Source: Treponema rectale
GTDB taxonomy: Bacteria; Spirochaetota; Spirochaetia; Treponematales; Treponemataceae
NCBI RefSeq assembly: GCF_014202035.1
Contig: NZ_JACHFR010000001.1
Location: 930,001 to 994,000 of the forward strand
Direction: 5' to 3'
Length of the DNA: 64,000 nucleotides
A program made the position numbers and the translations under genes. Position 1 is the first letter of the stretch; each line of letters opens with the position of its first letter. This document shows, one piece after another, positions 17,757 to 25,939 of the stretch. Below the pieces are notes generated by a model. That model saw only the letters and a list, made by a program, of their open reading frames with translations, made no database searches and was not told the DNA's origin.

Positions 17757-18629
17757 TTATTTATTCTTTTTTCCGCCGAGAAATTTTTTGAGGAAATTTG
17801 AAACTCCTGCATCAGAAGCAACTTCTGTCTTTTCAATCCTGCCGACAATATGCTTAAGGCACACAGCCGGTTTTGAAGTAGGATTAACGATCATGAAGGG
17901 TTTCTGACGGATTACAGAAGCCTGAACCACAGAATCTTCATATACAAAGCCGATGTATTCAACTTTATAATTAAGGAACTGTCCTACAATATTGATAATT
18001 CTGTCAGATATGCGCTTTCCTTCCTCTGCGGAATGAACACGATTAACAAGAAGCTTAAGGTTTATATCCCTGTCAGCAAGTTCAGTAGTAATGATTTTTA
18101 TAATACCGTATGCATCCGTAATAGCCGTAGGCTCAGGAGTAGTAACAACGTAAACCTCATCAGCAGCAGCAACAAACTGGAGAACATTATTGGCTATACC
18201 TGCACCAGTATCAATTATAATTATGTCAGCATTTGAAAGAGAAGCAAATTCCGAGGCAAAATTATCAAGTTCATCCTTACTGAGGTTTGCGATTTTTGAA
18301 AAGCCGTTTGCACCTGCAATGAATTTAATTCCAAACTCAGTATCAAGAATGATTTCACTCATCTTTTTCTGACCGTTAAGAACCTGCATCAAATTATACT
18401 GAGGTACTATACTGAGAAGTACGTTAACGTTGGCCATACCAAGGTCACCGTCTATAAGGATAACTTTCTTACCAAGCTGGGCATAGGCAATTGCCATATT
18501 TACAGAAAGATTAGTCTTTCCTACACCACCCTTACCGCTTGTAATAGCAATGATTCTTGTTTTATGTTCCTTATCAGATTCACCGTCAGTACCGAAAAGG
18601 GCACGAAGTTCTTTTGCCTGTTCTTCCAT
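17757..18629 (-). CDS. flhG: Flagellar number regulator FlhG (MinD-type ATPase)
   Basis: 290 residues, with AGGAG 6 bases before the ATG. The deviant Walker A motif SGKGGVGKTNLSVNMA and the switch motif LIDGDLGMANVNVLL are those of MinD-type ATPases. Further family segments are DIIIIDTGAGIANNVLQF and VVTTPEPTAITDAYGIIK. FlhG (YlxH) works with FlhF to set flagellar number and position; in spirochaetes this means the periplasmic flagella at the cell poles. The C-terminus carries a lysine-rich amphipathic piece (NFLKKFLGGKKNK) that could bind membrane. It follows flhF with a 26-base gap. Confidence 0.95.
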   Translation of the reverse strand: MEEQAKELRALFGTDGESDKEHKTRIIAITSGKGGVGKTNLSVNMAIAYAQLGKKVILIDGDLGMANVNVLLSIVPQYNLMQVLNGQKKMSEIILDTEFGIKFIAGANGFSKIANLSKDELDNFASEFASLSNADIIIIDTGAGIANNVLQFVAAADEVYVVTTPEPTAITDAYGIIKIITTELADRDINLKLLVNRVHSAEEGKRISDRIINIVGQFLNYKVEYIGFVYEDSVVQASVIRQKPFMIVNPTSKPAVCLKHIVGRIEKTEVASDAGVSNFLKKFLGGKKNK

Positions 18630-18655
18630 TTATTTACTCCTGAAAAATTTACGGT

Positions 18656-19978
18656 CTATATTAATATATCGGTATTTTCTTTTCCAAACTTTGCATCAAT
18701 CTTTGAAATATATTCATCATCCATTGAAAATCCGGAAAGACTCTTCAAAAATCTGGCAGGTACCGTACGCTCTATCGTACCGAAAACATCCTGACCATAA
18801 GTCACATAAGAAATAGATTTATGTTTATCCGCAAGAACGCTTATTATACCTCCAACGGAAGAGGTCTCGTCAAATTTCGTTATAATGACGCTTTTATAAT
18901 TCAAAACTTCATAATTTCGCAGAATTTCTTCAAGATCCCGGGGTTTTGTGCCTGCCGAAAATGTAAGGAAAACCTGCTTGTTCATTCCGGAACCATTAAG
19001 AATATCTGCCATGTTTGCAATGCTCTTGATGTCTTTCGGACTGTAGCCTGCCGTATCAACAAAAATATAATCCGCAGAATCTTTATTCACCCTGAGAAAA
19101 TTTCCGAGAGTTTCAGGATCTTCCGCCGTCTCTACAGTAAGTTTCATGCTGGCAGCCCAATGCTCAATCTGTTCCTTTGCACCGACACGGGTAATATCTG
19201 TAGTAACAATTCTTATTTCCGGAACAGGATGCTGTCTTGCTTCTTCTTTCTTTGCATGAAGTTTAATTGCAGCCGCAAGTTTTGCAATGGTAGTAGTTTT
19301 TCCAACACCTGTCGGACCGCACAAAACAATAATTTTCGGAGGCTTAACATAAGAATCAGACTCTACGCTTATATCCTGACCAATCCAGTTGACAACCTGC
19401 TGCCTGACAGTCTGCTCGTCAGAGAGTTCTTCCACCGTAAAAGTTTTCTTTATCCGTTCAATAATGCTGTCGATGTACTTAAGGGTAAATTCATTTTCTG
19501 CAAGAGTTTCCTTAATTGAAATAATAGTTGAATGTTCGGAAACTGCCTCAGGACGTCTGGCATAATTTCCAAAACCTTCATTTACCGCTTTTGTAAGCTG
19601 CTCTATTTTCTGAGTAAGATTTGCAGTCTGGGCAATAGAAGTAAGGGTTCCGTCAGGAATACCGGAAAATCCGGGTGCCTTTAAGGCAGACTGAGAATCT
19701 CTGTTGTTATGATAATCAATCAATGCCTTTGCCTGAGAAATTCTTGAACTATATACAGAAGGTTCCTTTCCTGCTTTAGAAAAATCCTGATACTCAGAAT
19801 TAAGCATGTAAGACATCATTACGCCTTCTTTCTGTCCGAATCCAAGAAAACCTCCGATAAGAGTTTTCTTCCATCCGCACTGAACCCAGTTTGAACCATA
19901 TTTCGCATTCAGAGTGTTCTTACATTCTTCAATATTTTTTCCGGTTATTTCATAAACTCTGGCGAATTTTTCACTCAT
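18656..19978 (-). CDS. flhF: Flagellar placement SRP-type GTPase FlhF
   Basis: 440 residues. The N-terminal B domain (about 1-130) is variable. The N and G domains follow with G1 CGPTGVGKTTTIAKLAAA, DTAGYSPKDIKSI (G3) and TKFDETSSVGG (G4), all SRP-GTPase motifs. FlhF recruits early flagellar components to the pole and is paired with FlhG. Its start codon overlaps the flhA stop by 4 bases. Confidence 0.96.
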   Translation of the reverse strand: MSEKFARVYEITGKNIEECKNTLNAKYGSNWVQCGWKKTLIGGFLGFGQKEGVMMSYMLNSEYQDFSKAGKEPSVYSSRISQAKALIDYHNNRDSQSALKAPGFSGIPDGTLTSIAQTANLTQKIEQLTKAVNEGFGNYARRPEAVSEHSTIISIKETLAENEFTLKYIDSIIERIKKTFTVEELSDEQTVRQQVVNWIGQDISVESDSYVKPPKIIVLCGPTGVGKTTTIAKLAAAIKLHAKKEEARQHPVPEIRIVTTDITRVGAKEQIEHWAASMKLTVETAEDPETLGNFLRVNKDSADYIFVDTAGYSPKDIKSIANMADILNGSGMNKQVFLTFSAGTKPRDLEEILRNYEVLNYKSVIITKFDETSSVGGIISVLADKHKSISYVTYGQDVFGTIERTVPARFLKSLSGFSMDDEYISKIDAKFGKENTDILI

Positions 19979-22116
19979 ACAATTTCTCCAAGAACTTCAA
20001 CTTTTACATTAGGACCTGCTGCAACAACTTCATCGATTGAAAGAACAACAAGTCCCGGCATTTCCCGTGATGTAGCAGACTTTACCAAAGCCCGTACCTG
20101 GGAAGGACAGATTATAATCGGCTGATAATTCCGTTCCCTGACCTGTGCAACCTGAGAGCTTACAGCACTGATAAACTGCCGTCCTTCATTAGGATCAAAA
20201 GCTACCATCGGTTCCCGGCCTTCACTCTGTCCCCTGTGTTCATATATTCTCTCTGCAAGTTCAGACGAAAGCTGAAGAACATGCAATGTAGAATTTTCAT
20301 CAACATACTGCATACAAATTTGAGATCCCAAAGCTTCCCTAACTTTTTCTGTAAGAACCCAGGGATCCTTTGTATACTTTCCGAAATCCGAAAGTGTTTC
20401 AAGAATCTTAACCATGTTACGTATACTGACAAGTTCTTTAAGAAGGTTTTTAAGTACGGCTTCAATTTCTCCGTATGTAAACGGATTATTTCCGCCCATT
20501 ACTTCCTCTACTACAGCAGGAGAAGTTTTCTTAACCTCCTCAATTATATTCTTTACTCCCTGACGGGAAAGAATGTCTTTTGCATTACGCCTGATAATTT
20601 CTGTAAGATGAGTTGCAATGATAGTAGGAGGATCAATCACTGCATAGCCTGCCTTTTCTGCTTCAAGCCTCTTGCTTTCAGGAATCCATATTGCCTTCAT
20701 GCCGAATGCCGGATCAACCGTTGCTTCACCTTTAAGTTCATTACCAGGCATGACAGAACCGGAATTAAGGCACATGTAATAACCAAGCTTAAGCTTGCTT
20801 CCGCCAACCGGAACATCTTCTATTTTAAAACAGTATTCTTCCGGCGCAAGAGCCATCTGATCCACAATATGAATCGGAGGAACTACAAGGCCGAGATCAA
20901 CAGCCTGTTCCCGACGGATTTTCGTTACACGCTCAAGAAGTTCCGCACCCTTATCCTTATCAACAAGAGGAATCAGGGCATAGCCCAGTTCAAGAGAAAG
21001 AGGATCCGGAAGCACCGCAGGAGAAATATCCGCAGGAGCTGAAGATTTCTGTGCAGAAGTTTTTGATTCTGCTGCAGCAGCTGCTTCTTTTATTTTTGTT
21101 TCCCTGACACTCTGATTGATTCTGTATCCCACATATATGAGCAGAAGACCAATCGGAACAAGATATACAGATGAGCCGTTATGAAAGAAGATTCCCATGA
21201 TTACAAGAACAGTACCGGTAATCATGTAAATATTACCGTCAGAGGCAAACTGCTTTTTAAGCTGAGTATCAATGAAATCCTCAGAAGTACTTTTCGTTAT
21301 AAGAAGACCGGTTGCATAAGAAACCATAAGGGCCGGAAACTGAGACATAAGTCCGTCACCTATCGTAAGCTTTGCATAACTGTTAAGGGCATCCATAAAA
21401 TTCAGACTTCCCATAATCATTCCTGTCACCATTCCGCCAATAAGATTGACTACCGTAACAAAGATACCGAATTTAACGTTACCGCTTACAAATTTGGAAG
21501 AACCGTCCATTGCAGAATAAAAATCAATTTCCTGCTGAAGGCCTGCAACCTTTGCCTGTGCTTCTTCTTCCGTAATCGCACCGCTGTTCTGCTGCTGCTG
21601 GATGGCAAACATCTTGGTATTCATGGAATCAAGAGTAAACCTTGCCGTTACCTCAGAAACGCGGTCAGCACCTTTTGTAATTACAAGCATCTGAACAAGT
21701 ATAAGAATTATAAAAACTATAAAACCGATTATTACACTGTCGCCTGCAACTATATTTGCAAAAGTCTGAACCATCTCACTCTGACCAGGAAACTGAAGGC
21801 TCGTTCCGCTCCCGGTTACAGGATTCCTGAGAATATTTACCGTAGAAGAAATATTTATTGAAAGACCGAAAAGAGTAAAAAAAAGTACGACCTGAGGAAA
21901 TGTTGAAAAATCCGCAGCCCTTTTTGTATTAACAACCTTTAAGAGAATAAGGACAGCAGCAGAAATATTAAGAACCATTGCAACATCAATTACTGCCTTG
22001 CCCAATGGAATGAACATGATCATCATGAATACGACAATCAGTATTGCAACCATATTTCCGCCGATAAAAGAGAATGCACTGCGCCTGTTTGTATTTAAGC
22101 CCTGAAGTTCCGGCAT
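19975..22116 (-). CDS. flhA: Flagellar type III export gate protein FlhA
   Basis: 713 residues from the ATG at 22116. GGTGG lies 7 bases upstream of it and covers the alternative GTG at 22125. Eight membrane segments fill the N-terminal half. The cytoplasmic FHIPEP loop is intact (VSEVTARFTLDSMNTKMFAIQQQQNSGAITEEEA). The C-terminal domain (from about 360) forms the ring that docks substrates, with PPIHIVDQMALAPEEYCF and the late VLSIDEV. It uses proton motive force to drive export of flagellar subunits. It is separated from flhB by a 123-base gap that holds a terminator-like hairpin. Confidence 0.95.
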   Translation of the reverse strand: MPELQGLNTNRRSAFSFIGGNMVAILIVVFMMIMFIPLGKAVIDVAMVLNISAAVLILLKVVNTKRAADFSTFPQVVLFFTLFGLSINISSTVNILRNPVTGSGTSLQFPGQSEMVQTFANIVAGDSVIIGFIVFIILILVQMLVITKGADRVSEVTARFTLDSMNTKMFAIQQQQNSGAITEEEAQAKVAGLQQEIDFYSAMDGSSKFVSGNVKFGIFVTVVNLIGGMVTGMIMGSLNFMDALNSYAKLTIGDGLMSQFPALMVSYATGLLITKSTSEDFIDTQLKKQFASDGNIYMITGTVLVIMGIFFHNGSSVYLVPIGLLLIYVGYRINQSVRETKIKEAAAAAESKTSAQKSSAPADISPAVLPDPLSLELGYALIPLVDKDKGAELLERVTKIRREQAVDLGLVVPPIHIVDQMALAPEEYCFKIEDVPVGGSKLKLGYYMCLNSGSVMPGNELKGEATVDPAFGMKAIWIPESKRLEAEKAGYAVIDPPTIIATHLTEIIRRNAKDILSRQGVKNIIEEVKKTSPAVVEEVMGGNNPFTYGEIEAVLKNLLKELVSIRNMVKILETLSDFGKYTKDPWVLTEKVREALGSQICMQYVDENSTLHVLQLSSELAERIYEHRGQSEGREPMVAFDPNEGRQFISAVSSQVAQVRERNYQPIIICPSQVRALVKSATSREMPGLVVLSIDEVVAAGPNVKVEVLGEIV

Positions 22117-22139
22117 TATTTCCACCCGAAAAGATATGT

Positions 22140-22160
22140 AAAAAGGCTCCCCCTGCCTTT
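22140..22160 (-). terminator. Terminator-like hairpin inside the motility operon (flhB-flhA gap)
   Basis: On the minus strand AAAGGC, a 7-base loop (AGGGGGA) and GCCTTT, with five T residues in all at the end. The stem is short, so at most partial termination or attenuation is expected. An additional AT-rich inverted repeat (CTTGTTTTT with AACAAG) lies further upstream at about 22179-22210. Confidence 0.4.
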
Positions 22161-22239
22161 GATTTTACTATAATAACTTGTTTTTTTTATTTTGTGAACT
22201 GAAAAACAAGCTTCAGACACAAATTAATTAAGCAAAAAA

Positions 22240-23331
22240 TCATTTGTTTCTGGACATATAACCTATCTGTGCATAAACCGTAGCAATGGCTTTAAGATAA
22301 TCCACCGGAATAATATCCCCTACAGCCGTATCATTATAAAGACCTCGGGCAAGAGGCCTGTTTTCTACCGTAGGAATATCATTCTCCCTTGCAATCCTTT
22401 TTATAGTCTGTGCAGTCATATCCTCACCTTTTGCCATTACCTGAGGAGCATCTGCAACATCTTTCTTCCATCCGAGGGCAACTGCATAGTGTTCAGGGTT
22501 TGTAATTACAACATCTGATTCCCGTACAGCCTGCCTCAAATTCTGCGTAAGCATTTCCCTCTGGCTTCGCTCAAGTCGGGCTTTCGTTTCAGGATCTCCT
22601 TCCAGGGATTTAAATTCTTCCTTAACATCCTGCTTTGACATTTTATGCTTTTCAATGAATTCCCTGCGCTGAACAACATAATCAATAACACCGATGACAA
22701 CCATAAGTACGGCAGAAACAACCAGCAGTTTGGCCGTCATGTTGCCTACCTGTTTCTGTGCAAGAGCAGGACCTCCCGTATGAAGAAAATTAAGGGTCTC
22801 CTCCATATCTGAGCGTATGAACATAAAGGCAATGATACTTATTATTACAACCTTAAATATTGATTTAAAAATATTAAAAACTCCCTGAAGGGAAAAGAGA
22901 GTCTTTTTTAAATACTGTCCCACGTGAGGAACTATGTTTGAAAACTTAGGCTGAATTTTTGAAGGAGTAAACATCCAGCCCTTATTCTGAACTACATTCG
23001 CTACAACTCCGGCAACAATACCGATTCCACAGAACGGAAGAACCATTTTAAGAAACGTCACGAGAAAAATATAATAAAATCTCGGATCATCTATTTTTGC
23101 AGAATTTATATTGTTAAAAAAATAAATCAGAATCTGTTCAAACTGTGTTTCCATCCAGGGAGCAAGAATAATAAGCATAAGAACGGCAAAAAGCCATACT
23201 ACGGCAGCATTCAGTTCCGTACTTTTTGCAATCTCGCCTTTTTTTCTGGCTTCACGAAGTCTGTGTTCCGAAGGAAGCTCAGTACGGCCTTCATCTTCCG
23301 CAGCAAACCACTGAAGATCTATCTGACTCAT
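22240..23331 (-). CDS. flhB: Flagellar export switch protein FlhB
   Basis: 363 residues with four membrane segments and a cytoplasmic C-domain. FlhB changes export from rod/hook to filament substrates after cutting itself between Asn and Pro of an NPTH motif. Here the site reads NPEH (N278-P279-E280-H281) in VVITNPEHYAVALGW, so the cleaved Asn-Pro bond is kept but Thr is replaced by Glu. The start RTELPSEHRLREARKKGEIAKS is typical. Its ATG overlaps the fliR stop by 4 bases. Confidence 0.95.
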   Translation of the reverse strand: MSQIDLQWFAAEDEGRTELPSEHRLREARKKGEIAKSTELNAAVVWLFAVLMLIILAPWMETQFEQILIYFFNNINSAKIDDPRFYYIFLVTFLKMVLPFCGIGIVAGVVANVVQNKGWMFTPSKIQPKFSNIVPHVGQYLKKTLFSLQGVFNIFKSIFKVVIISIIAFMFIRSDMEETLNFLHTGGPALAQKQVGNMTAKLLVVSAVLMVVIGVIDYVVQRREFIEKHKMSKQDVKEEFKSLEGDPETKARLERSQREMLTQNLRQAVRESDVVITNPEHYAVALGWKKDVADAPQVMAKGEDMTAQTIKRIARENDIPTVENRPLARGLYNDTAVGDIIPVDYLKAIATVYAQIGYMSRNK

Positions 23332-24149
23332 GAAGAACCTCCGGAGAGAATGCCGATCATACGGATTATTTCCCTGAATCCGCGGTAAAAAGCTTCAGAA
23401 AAAAACTGTACGAGATACGGCAGGAGAACCGCAATAATGAAAAAAGATGTAAGCATCATTATCGGGAAGCCTTCAGAAAGAAGGTTCATCTGAGGAGCAG
23501 CCTTAGACAGAATGCCCATCGTAACATTAATCAAAAAAAGAGTTCCCATTACAGGAAGTGCTATTACAAGTGAATTCCTGAACAGTACAGTAAGGGAGCC
23601 GGCCATAAACTTTGCAAGATTATTCGTATGCGCTGCTACATCAACTGCATTCAGCGTAGAAAAGCTGGAAAGAAGTCCCCCTGTAACAAGCCTCATGAAC
23701 CATCTGTTCTGAAGGAACACCAGCATTGCAACCATATTAAGGAACTGTCCCATGAGAGGATTTTCTACCTGACTGAGAGAATCAAAAACTTCACTGGCAG
23801 AAAATCCCATCTGAAAAGCAAAAAACTGACCCGCAGTACTGAAAGCACCAAAAATAATCTGAACGTAAAATCCCATGATTATTCCAATAAGGGCCTCTCC
23901 TGCAACCAGCATTACGTAAATAAGATTAAAGGAACCGTCCGGCTTGATAAAAGACGCATAGGCAGAAAAATTTCCCTCCGCAAGAGACAATGAGGGCGTG
24001 ATGAATGCAGCCATAAAAAGAATAAGGGTTGCTTTTGCTACTCCGGGAATTGATCTGGAAGAAAAAAGTGGCAGCGTTACAAGCAGTGCAAAACACCTTG
24101 CAAAAACGAGAAAATAAACGGGAGCAGAATTAAGAATTCCGTAAGGCAT
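23328..24149 (-). CDS. fliR: Flagellar export gate protein FliR
   Basis: 273 residues with about six hydrophobic segments and family motifs such as FARCFALLVTLPLFSSRSIPG, GEALIGIIMGFYVQIIF and the C-terminal LINVTMGILSKAAPQMNLLSEGFP. FliR joins FliP and FliQ in the core of the export channel in the inner membrane. It begins 13 bases after fliQ. Confidence 0.94.
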   Translation of the reverse strand: MPYGILNSAPVYFLVFARCFALLVTLPLFSSRSIPGVAKATLILFMAAFITPSLSLAEGNFSAYASFIKPDGSFNLIYVMLVAGEALIGIIMGFYVQIIFGAFSTAGQFFAFQMGFSASEVFDSLSQVENPLMGQFLNMVAMLVFLQNRWFMRLVTGGLLSSFSTLNAVDVAAHTNNLAKFMAGSLTVLFRNSLVIALPVMGTLFLINVTMGILSKAAPQMNLLSEGFPIMMLTSFFIIAVLLPYLVQFFSEAFYRGFREIIRMIGILSGGSS

Positions 24150-24162
24150 GAAGAATCATTTC

Positions 24163-24432
24163 CTATCTGGCAAGATCCGGAATCATCCTGAATATATTTA
24201 TCGTGTACGTCCTGAGGGAAGAAAACATCCAGCCCCCCAGAAGAGAAAGAACCAAAAGTATAACCAGCAGTTTCGGAAGGAACGTAAGAGTCTGTTCCTG
24301 AATTGATGTAGTTGCCTGAAAAATTGCAACAATAAGTCCTATTATCAGGGCGGCACCAAGAACTGGAGCACACATCATAAAAACCTGCCATATTCCGCGC
24401 TGAAGAAGACCGACTAAAGTGTTAAGGCTCAC
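24163..24432 (-). CDS. fliQ: Flagellar export gate protein FliQ
   Basis: 89 residues with two membrane helices, the standard FliQ size. Recognisable text is MCAPVLGAALIIGLIVAIFQ and ATTSIQEQTLTFLPKLL. Part of the FliP5-FliQ4-FliR1 export gate. It lies 10 bases after fliP. Confidence 0.95.
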   Translation of the reverse strand: MSLNTLVGLLQRGIWQVFMMCAPVLGAALIIGLIVAIFQATTSIQEQTLTFLPKLLVILLVLSLLGGWMFSSLRTYTINIFRMIPDLAR

Positions 24433-24442
24433 TGTTCACCTC

Positions 24443-25261
24443 CTATCTGACGACGCTTACAAAAAGCTGGTTTGTCAGCAATCCCCATCCGTCAACCAGT
24501 ACAAAAAGCATGAGTTTAAACGGCATGGAAATCTGAACCGGCGGAAGCATCATCATACCCATACTCATAAGAATACTTGCAACAACCATATCAATTACGA
24601 TAAACGGTATGTACAGAAGCACGCCTATCTTAAAAGCAACAGTAAGCTCATGAAGAATATAAGCCGGTATGAGGACATGTGTGGGAACATCAGAAAGATT
24701 TCTGGCCCTTGGATACCGTGCCATATTCATAAAGGTATGAATATAAGAATCATCCCCGGCCATCTGACGGTACATAAAAAGACGAACAGGCTTCTGGGCA
24801 ATGTCAATACTTTCCTTTAATGTAATCTCATTATTCGAAAGCGGCTTATATGCATCATCATAGACATTCTTAAAAGTTGGCCACATACAGAAAAGGGTCA
24901 TAAAAAGTGCGATTCCGTTAAGAACTGCAGTAGGAGGAACCTGCTGAAGGGATAGGGCCCTCTTTATAAAATCAAGAACGATACTGAACCTTAAAAAACA
25001 GGTTGTAAGTATGAGAATACTCGGTGCAAGAGTCAGAAGAGTAAGAATAAGAAGCAGCTGCACGCTGAAGGCAACCTGCTTTCCGCTCTGAGGTGCAGTA
25101 GCAGAAAACGTAATGTTTGGAACCTCCACAGGTGAAGGATTACCTGACATCTGAGTCGTTCCGGAAGTAGAACCTGAAGGAAAATCAGAACGGACTGTCT
25201 GGGCCCAGACTGAAAAAACAGGCACAAAACACAGAAGAAAAACAATCAGAAACTTCCTCAA
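24443..25261 (-). CDS. fliP: Flagellar export gate protein FliP
   Basis: 272 residues with a cleavable signal peptide (1 to about 20), a short periplasmic part, then four membrane segments. Family motifs are LAPSILILTTCFLRFSIVLDFIKRAL, QQVPPTAVLNGIALFMT, the LIPAYILHELTVAFKIGVLLYIPF helix pair and MGMMMLPPVQISMPFKLMLFVLVDGW. FliP forms the pentamer of the export pore. The gene starts immediately after the fliO stop. Confidence 0.96.
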   Translation of the reverse strand: MRKFLIVFLLCFVPVFSVWAQTVRSDFPSGSTSGTTQMSGNPSPVEVPNITFSATAPQSGKQVAFSVQLLLILTLLTLAPSILILTTCFLRFSIVLDFIKRALSLQQVPPTAVLNGIALFMTLFCMWPTFKNVYDDAYKPLSNNEITLKESIDIAQKPVRLFMYRQMAGDDSYIHTFMNMARYPRARNLSDVPTHVLIPAYILHELTVAFKIGVLLYIPFIVIDMVVASILMSMGMMMLPPVQISMPFKLMLFVLVDGWGLLTNQLFVSVVR

Positions 25262-25924
25262 TTATTTATCCTCCGTATTAAGCCGTTTATTTTTCAACTG
25301 TTCCAGAATCTCTTCCGTAGAACTGCTGAATACCGATTCATCTGAAGAAGTATCTTTCTTTTTGGGAGGAAGAAAAATATCAAGTATTTCTGCAAAGGAA
25401 CGTGGCTTTTTTACATCTGCATGCTTGTCATTATAAAGATTCATTGCATTGATAAGTTCCCTGTCATCTATTTTATCGATAAGTGAAACTCCGGATTCAG
25501 ACACGCCTACAATGTAAGCCTTATCTATAAGTGTAATAATCTGAACGGATTTTCCAAGACCGAGAGAAATTGAAGACACATTCCGTAAAAAAGGATCATC
25601 TGAAGAAGCAGAAGGCATCGTTCTTTTTTTTACAAACCTGAAGAGAATATAAATGGCGGCAACAACAATAGCAAGAACAAATATCATGCGGATAAAATCC
25701 CAGACCCCTGCAGTTCCGCTTCCTTCTGACTGATTAAGCTGAATCTGTGCTTCAGAAGAATCCAAAACCGGATCCTCAGCAGCTGAACCTTCAGCCTGTA
25801 AAGCCACTTCAGTCTCAGAAACGGATTCTGAAACATCCTGAGCCGGCAAAATCGTAAACACAGAAAATGCAAAAAACAGTAAAAGAGAAATTATTTTTTT
25901 TGAGTAAATCGTATGTTCCCCCAC
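25262..25924 (-). CDS. fliO: Flagellar export assembly protein FliO (FliZ-type)
   Basis: 220 residues. A signal peptide (about 1-28) and a short acidic extracytoplasmic stretch lead to one membrane helix (VWDFIRMIFVLAIVVAAIYILFRFV) and a cytoplasmic domain with DPFLRNVSSISLGLGKSVQIITLIDKAYIVGVSESGVSLI, typical of FliO. It helps FliP assemble. The frame starts with GTG at 25924 without an obvious ribosome-binding site, so translation is probably coupled to fliY 15 bases upstream. The position between fliY and fliP supports the call. Confidence 0.85.
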   Translation of the reverse strand: MGEHTIYSKKIISLLLFFAFSVFTILPAQDVSESVSETEVALQAEGSAAEDPVLDSSEAQIQLNQSEGSGTAGVWDFIRMIFVLAIVVAAIYILFRFVKKRTMPSASSDDPFLRNVSSISLGLGKSVQIITLIDKAYIVGVSESGVSLIDKIDDRELINAMNLYNDKHADVKKPRSFAEILDIFLPPKKKDTSSDESVFSSSTEEILEQLKNKRLNTEDK

Positions 25925-25939
25925 CCAGTAAACGTAATG

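Noticed and set aside
18821-19519. 232-codon open frame on the plus strand inside flhF
   Set aside because: Antisense to the GTPase core of flhF; composition is unlike a protein and no start signal is present.
20236-21042. 268-codon open frame on the plus strand inside flhA
   Set aside because: Antisense shadow of flhA with Cys/Phe/Arg-rich composition and no start signals.
21181-21861. 226-codon open frame on the plus strand inside flhA
   Set aside because: Antisense shadow, rich in Lys/His/Asn/Tyr, with no supporting signal.
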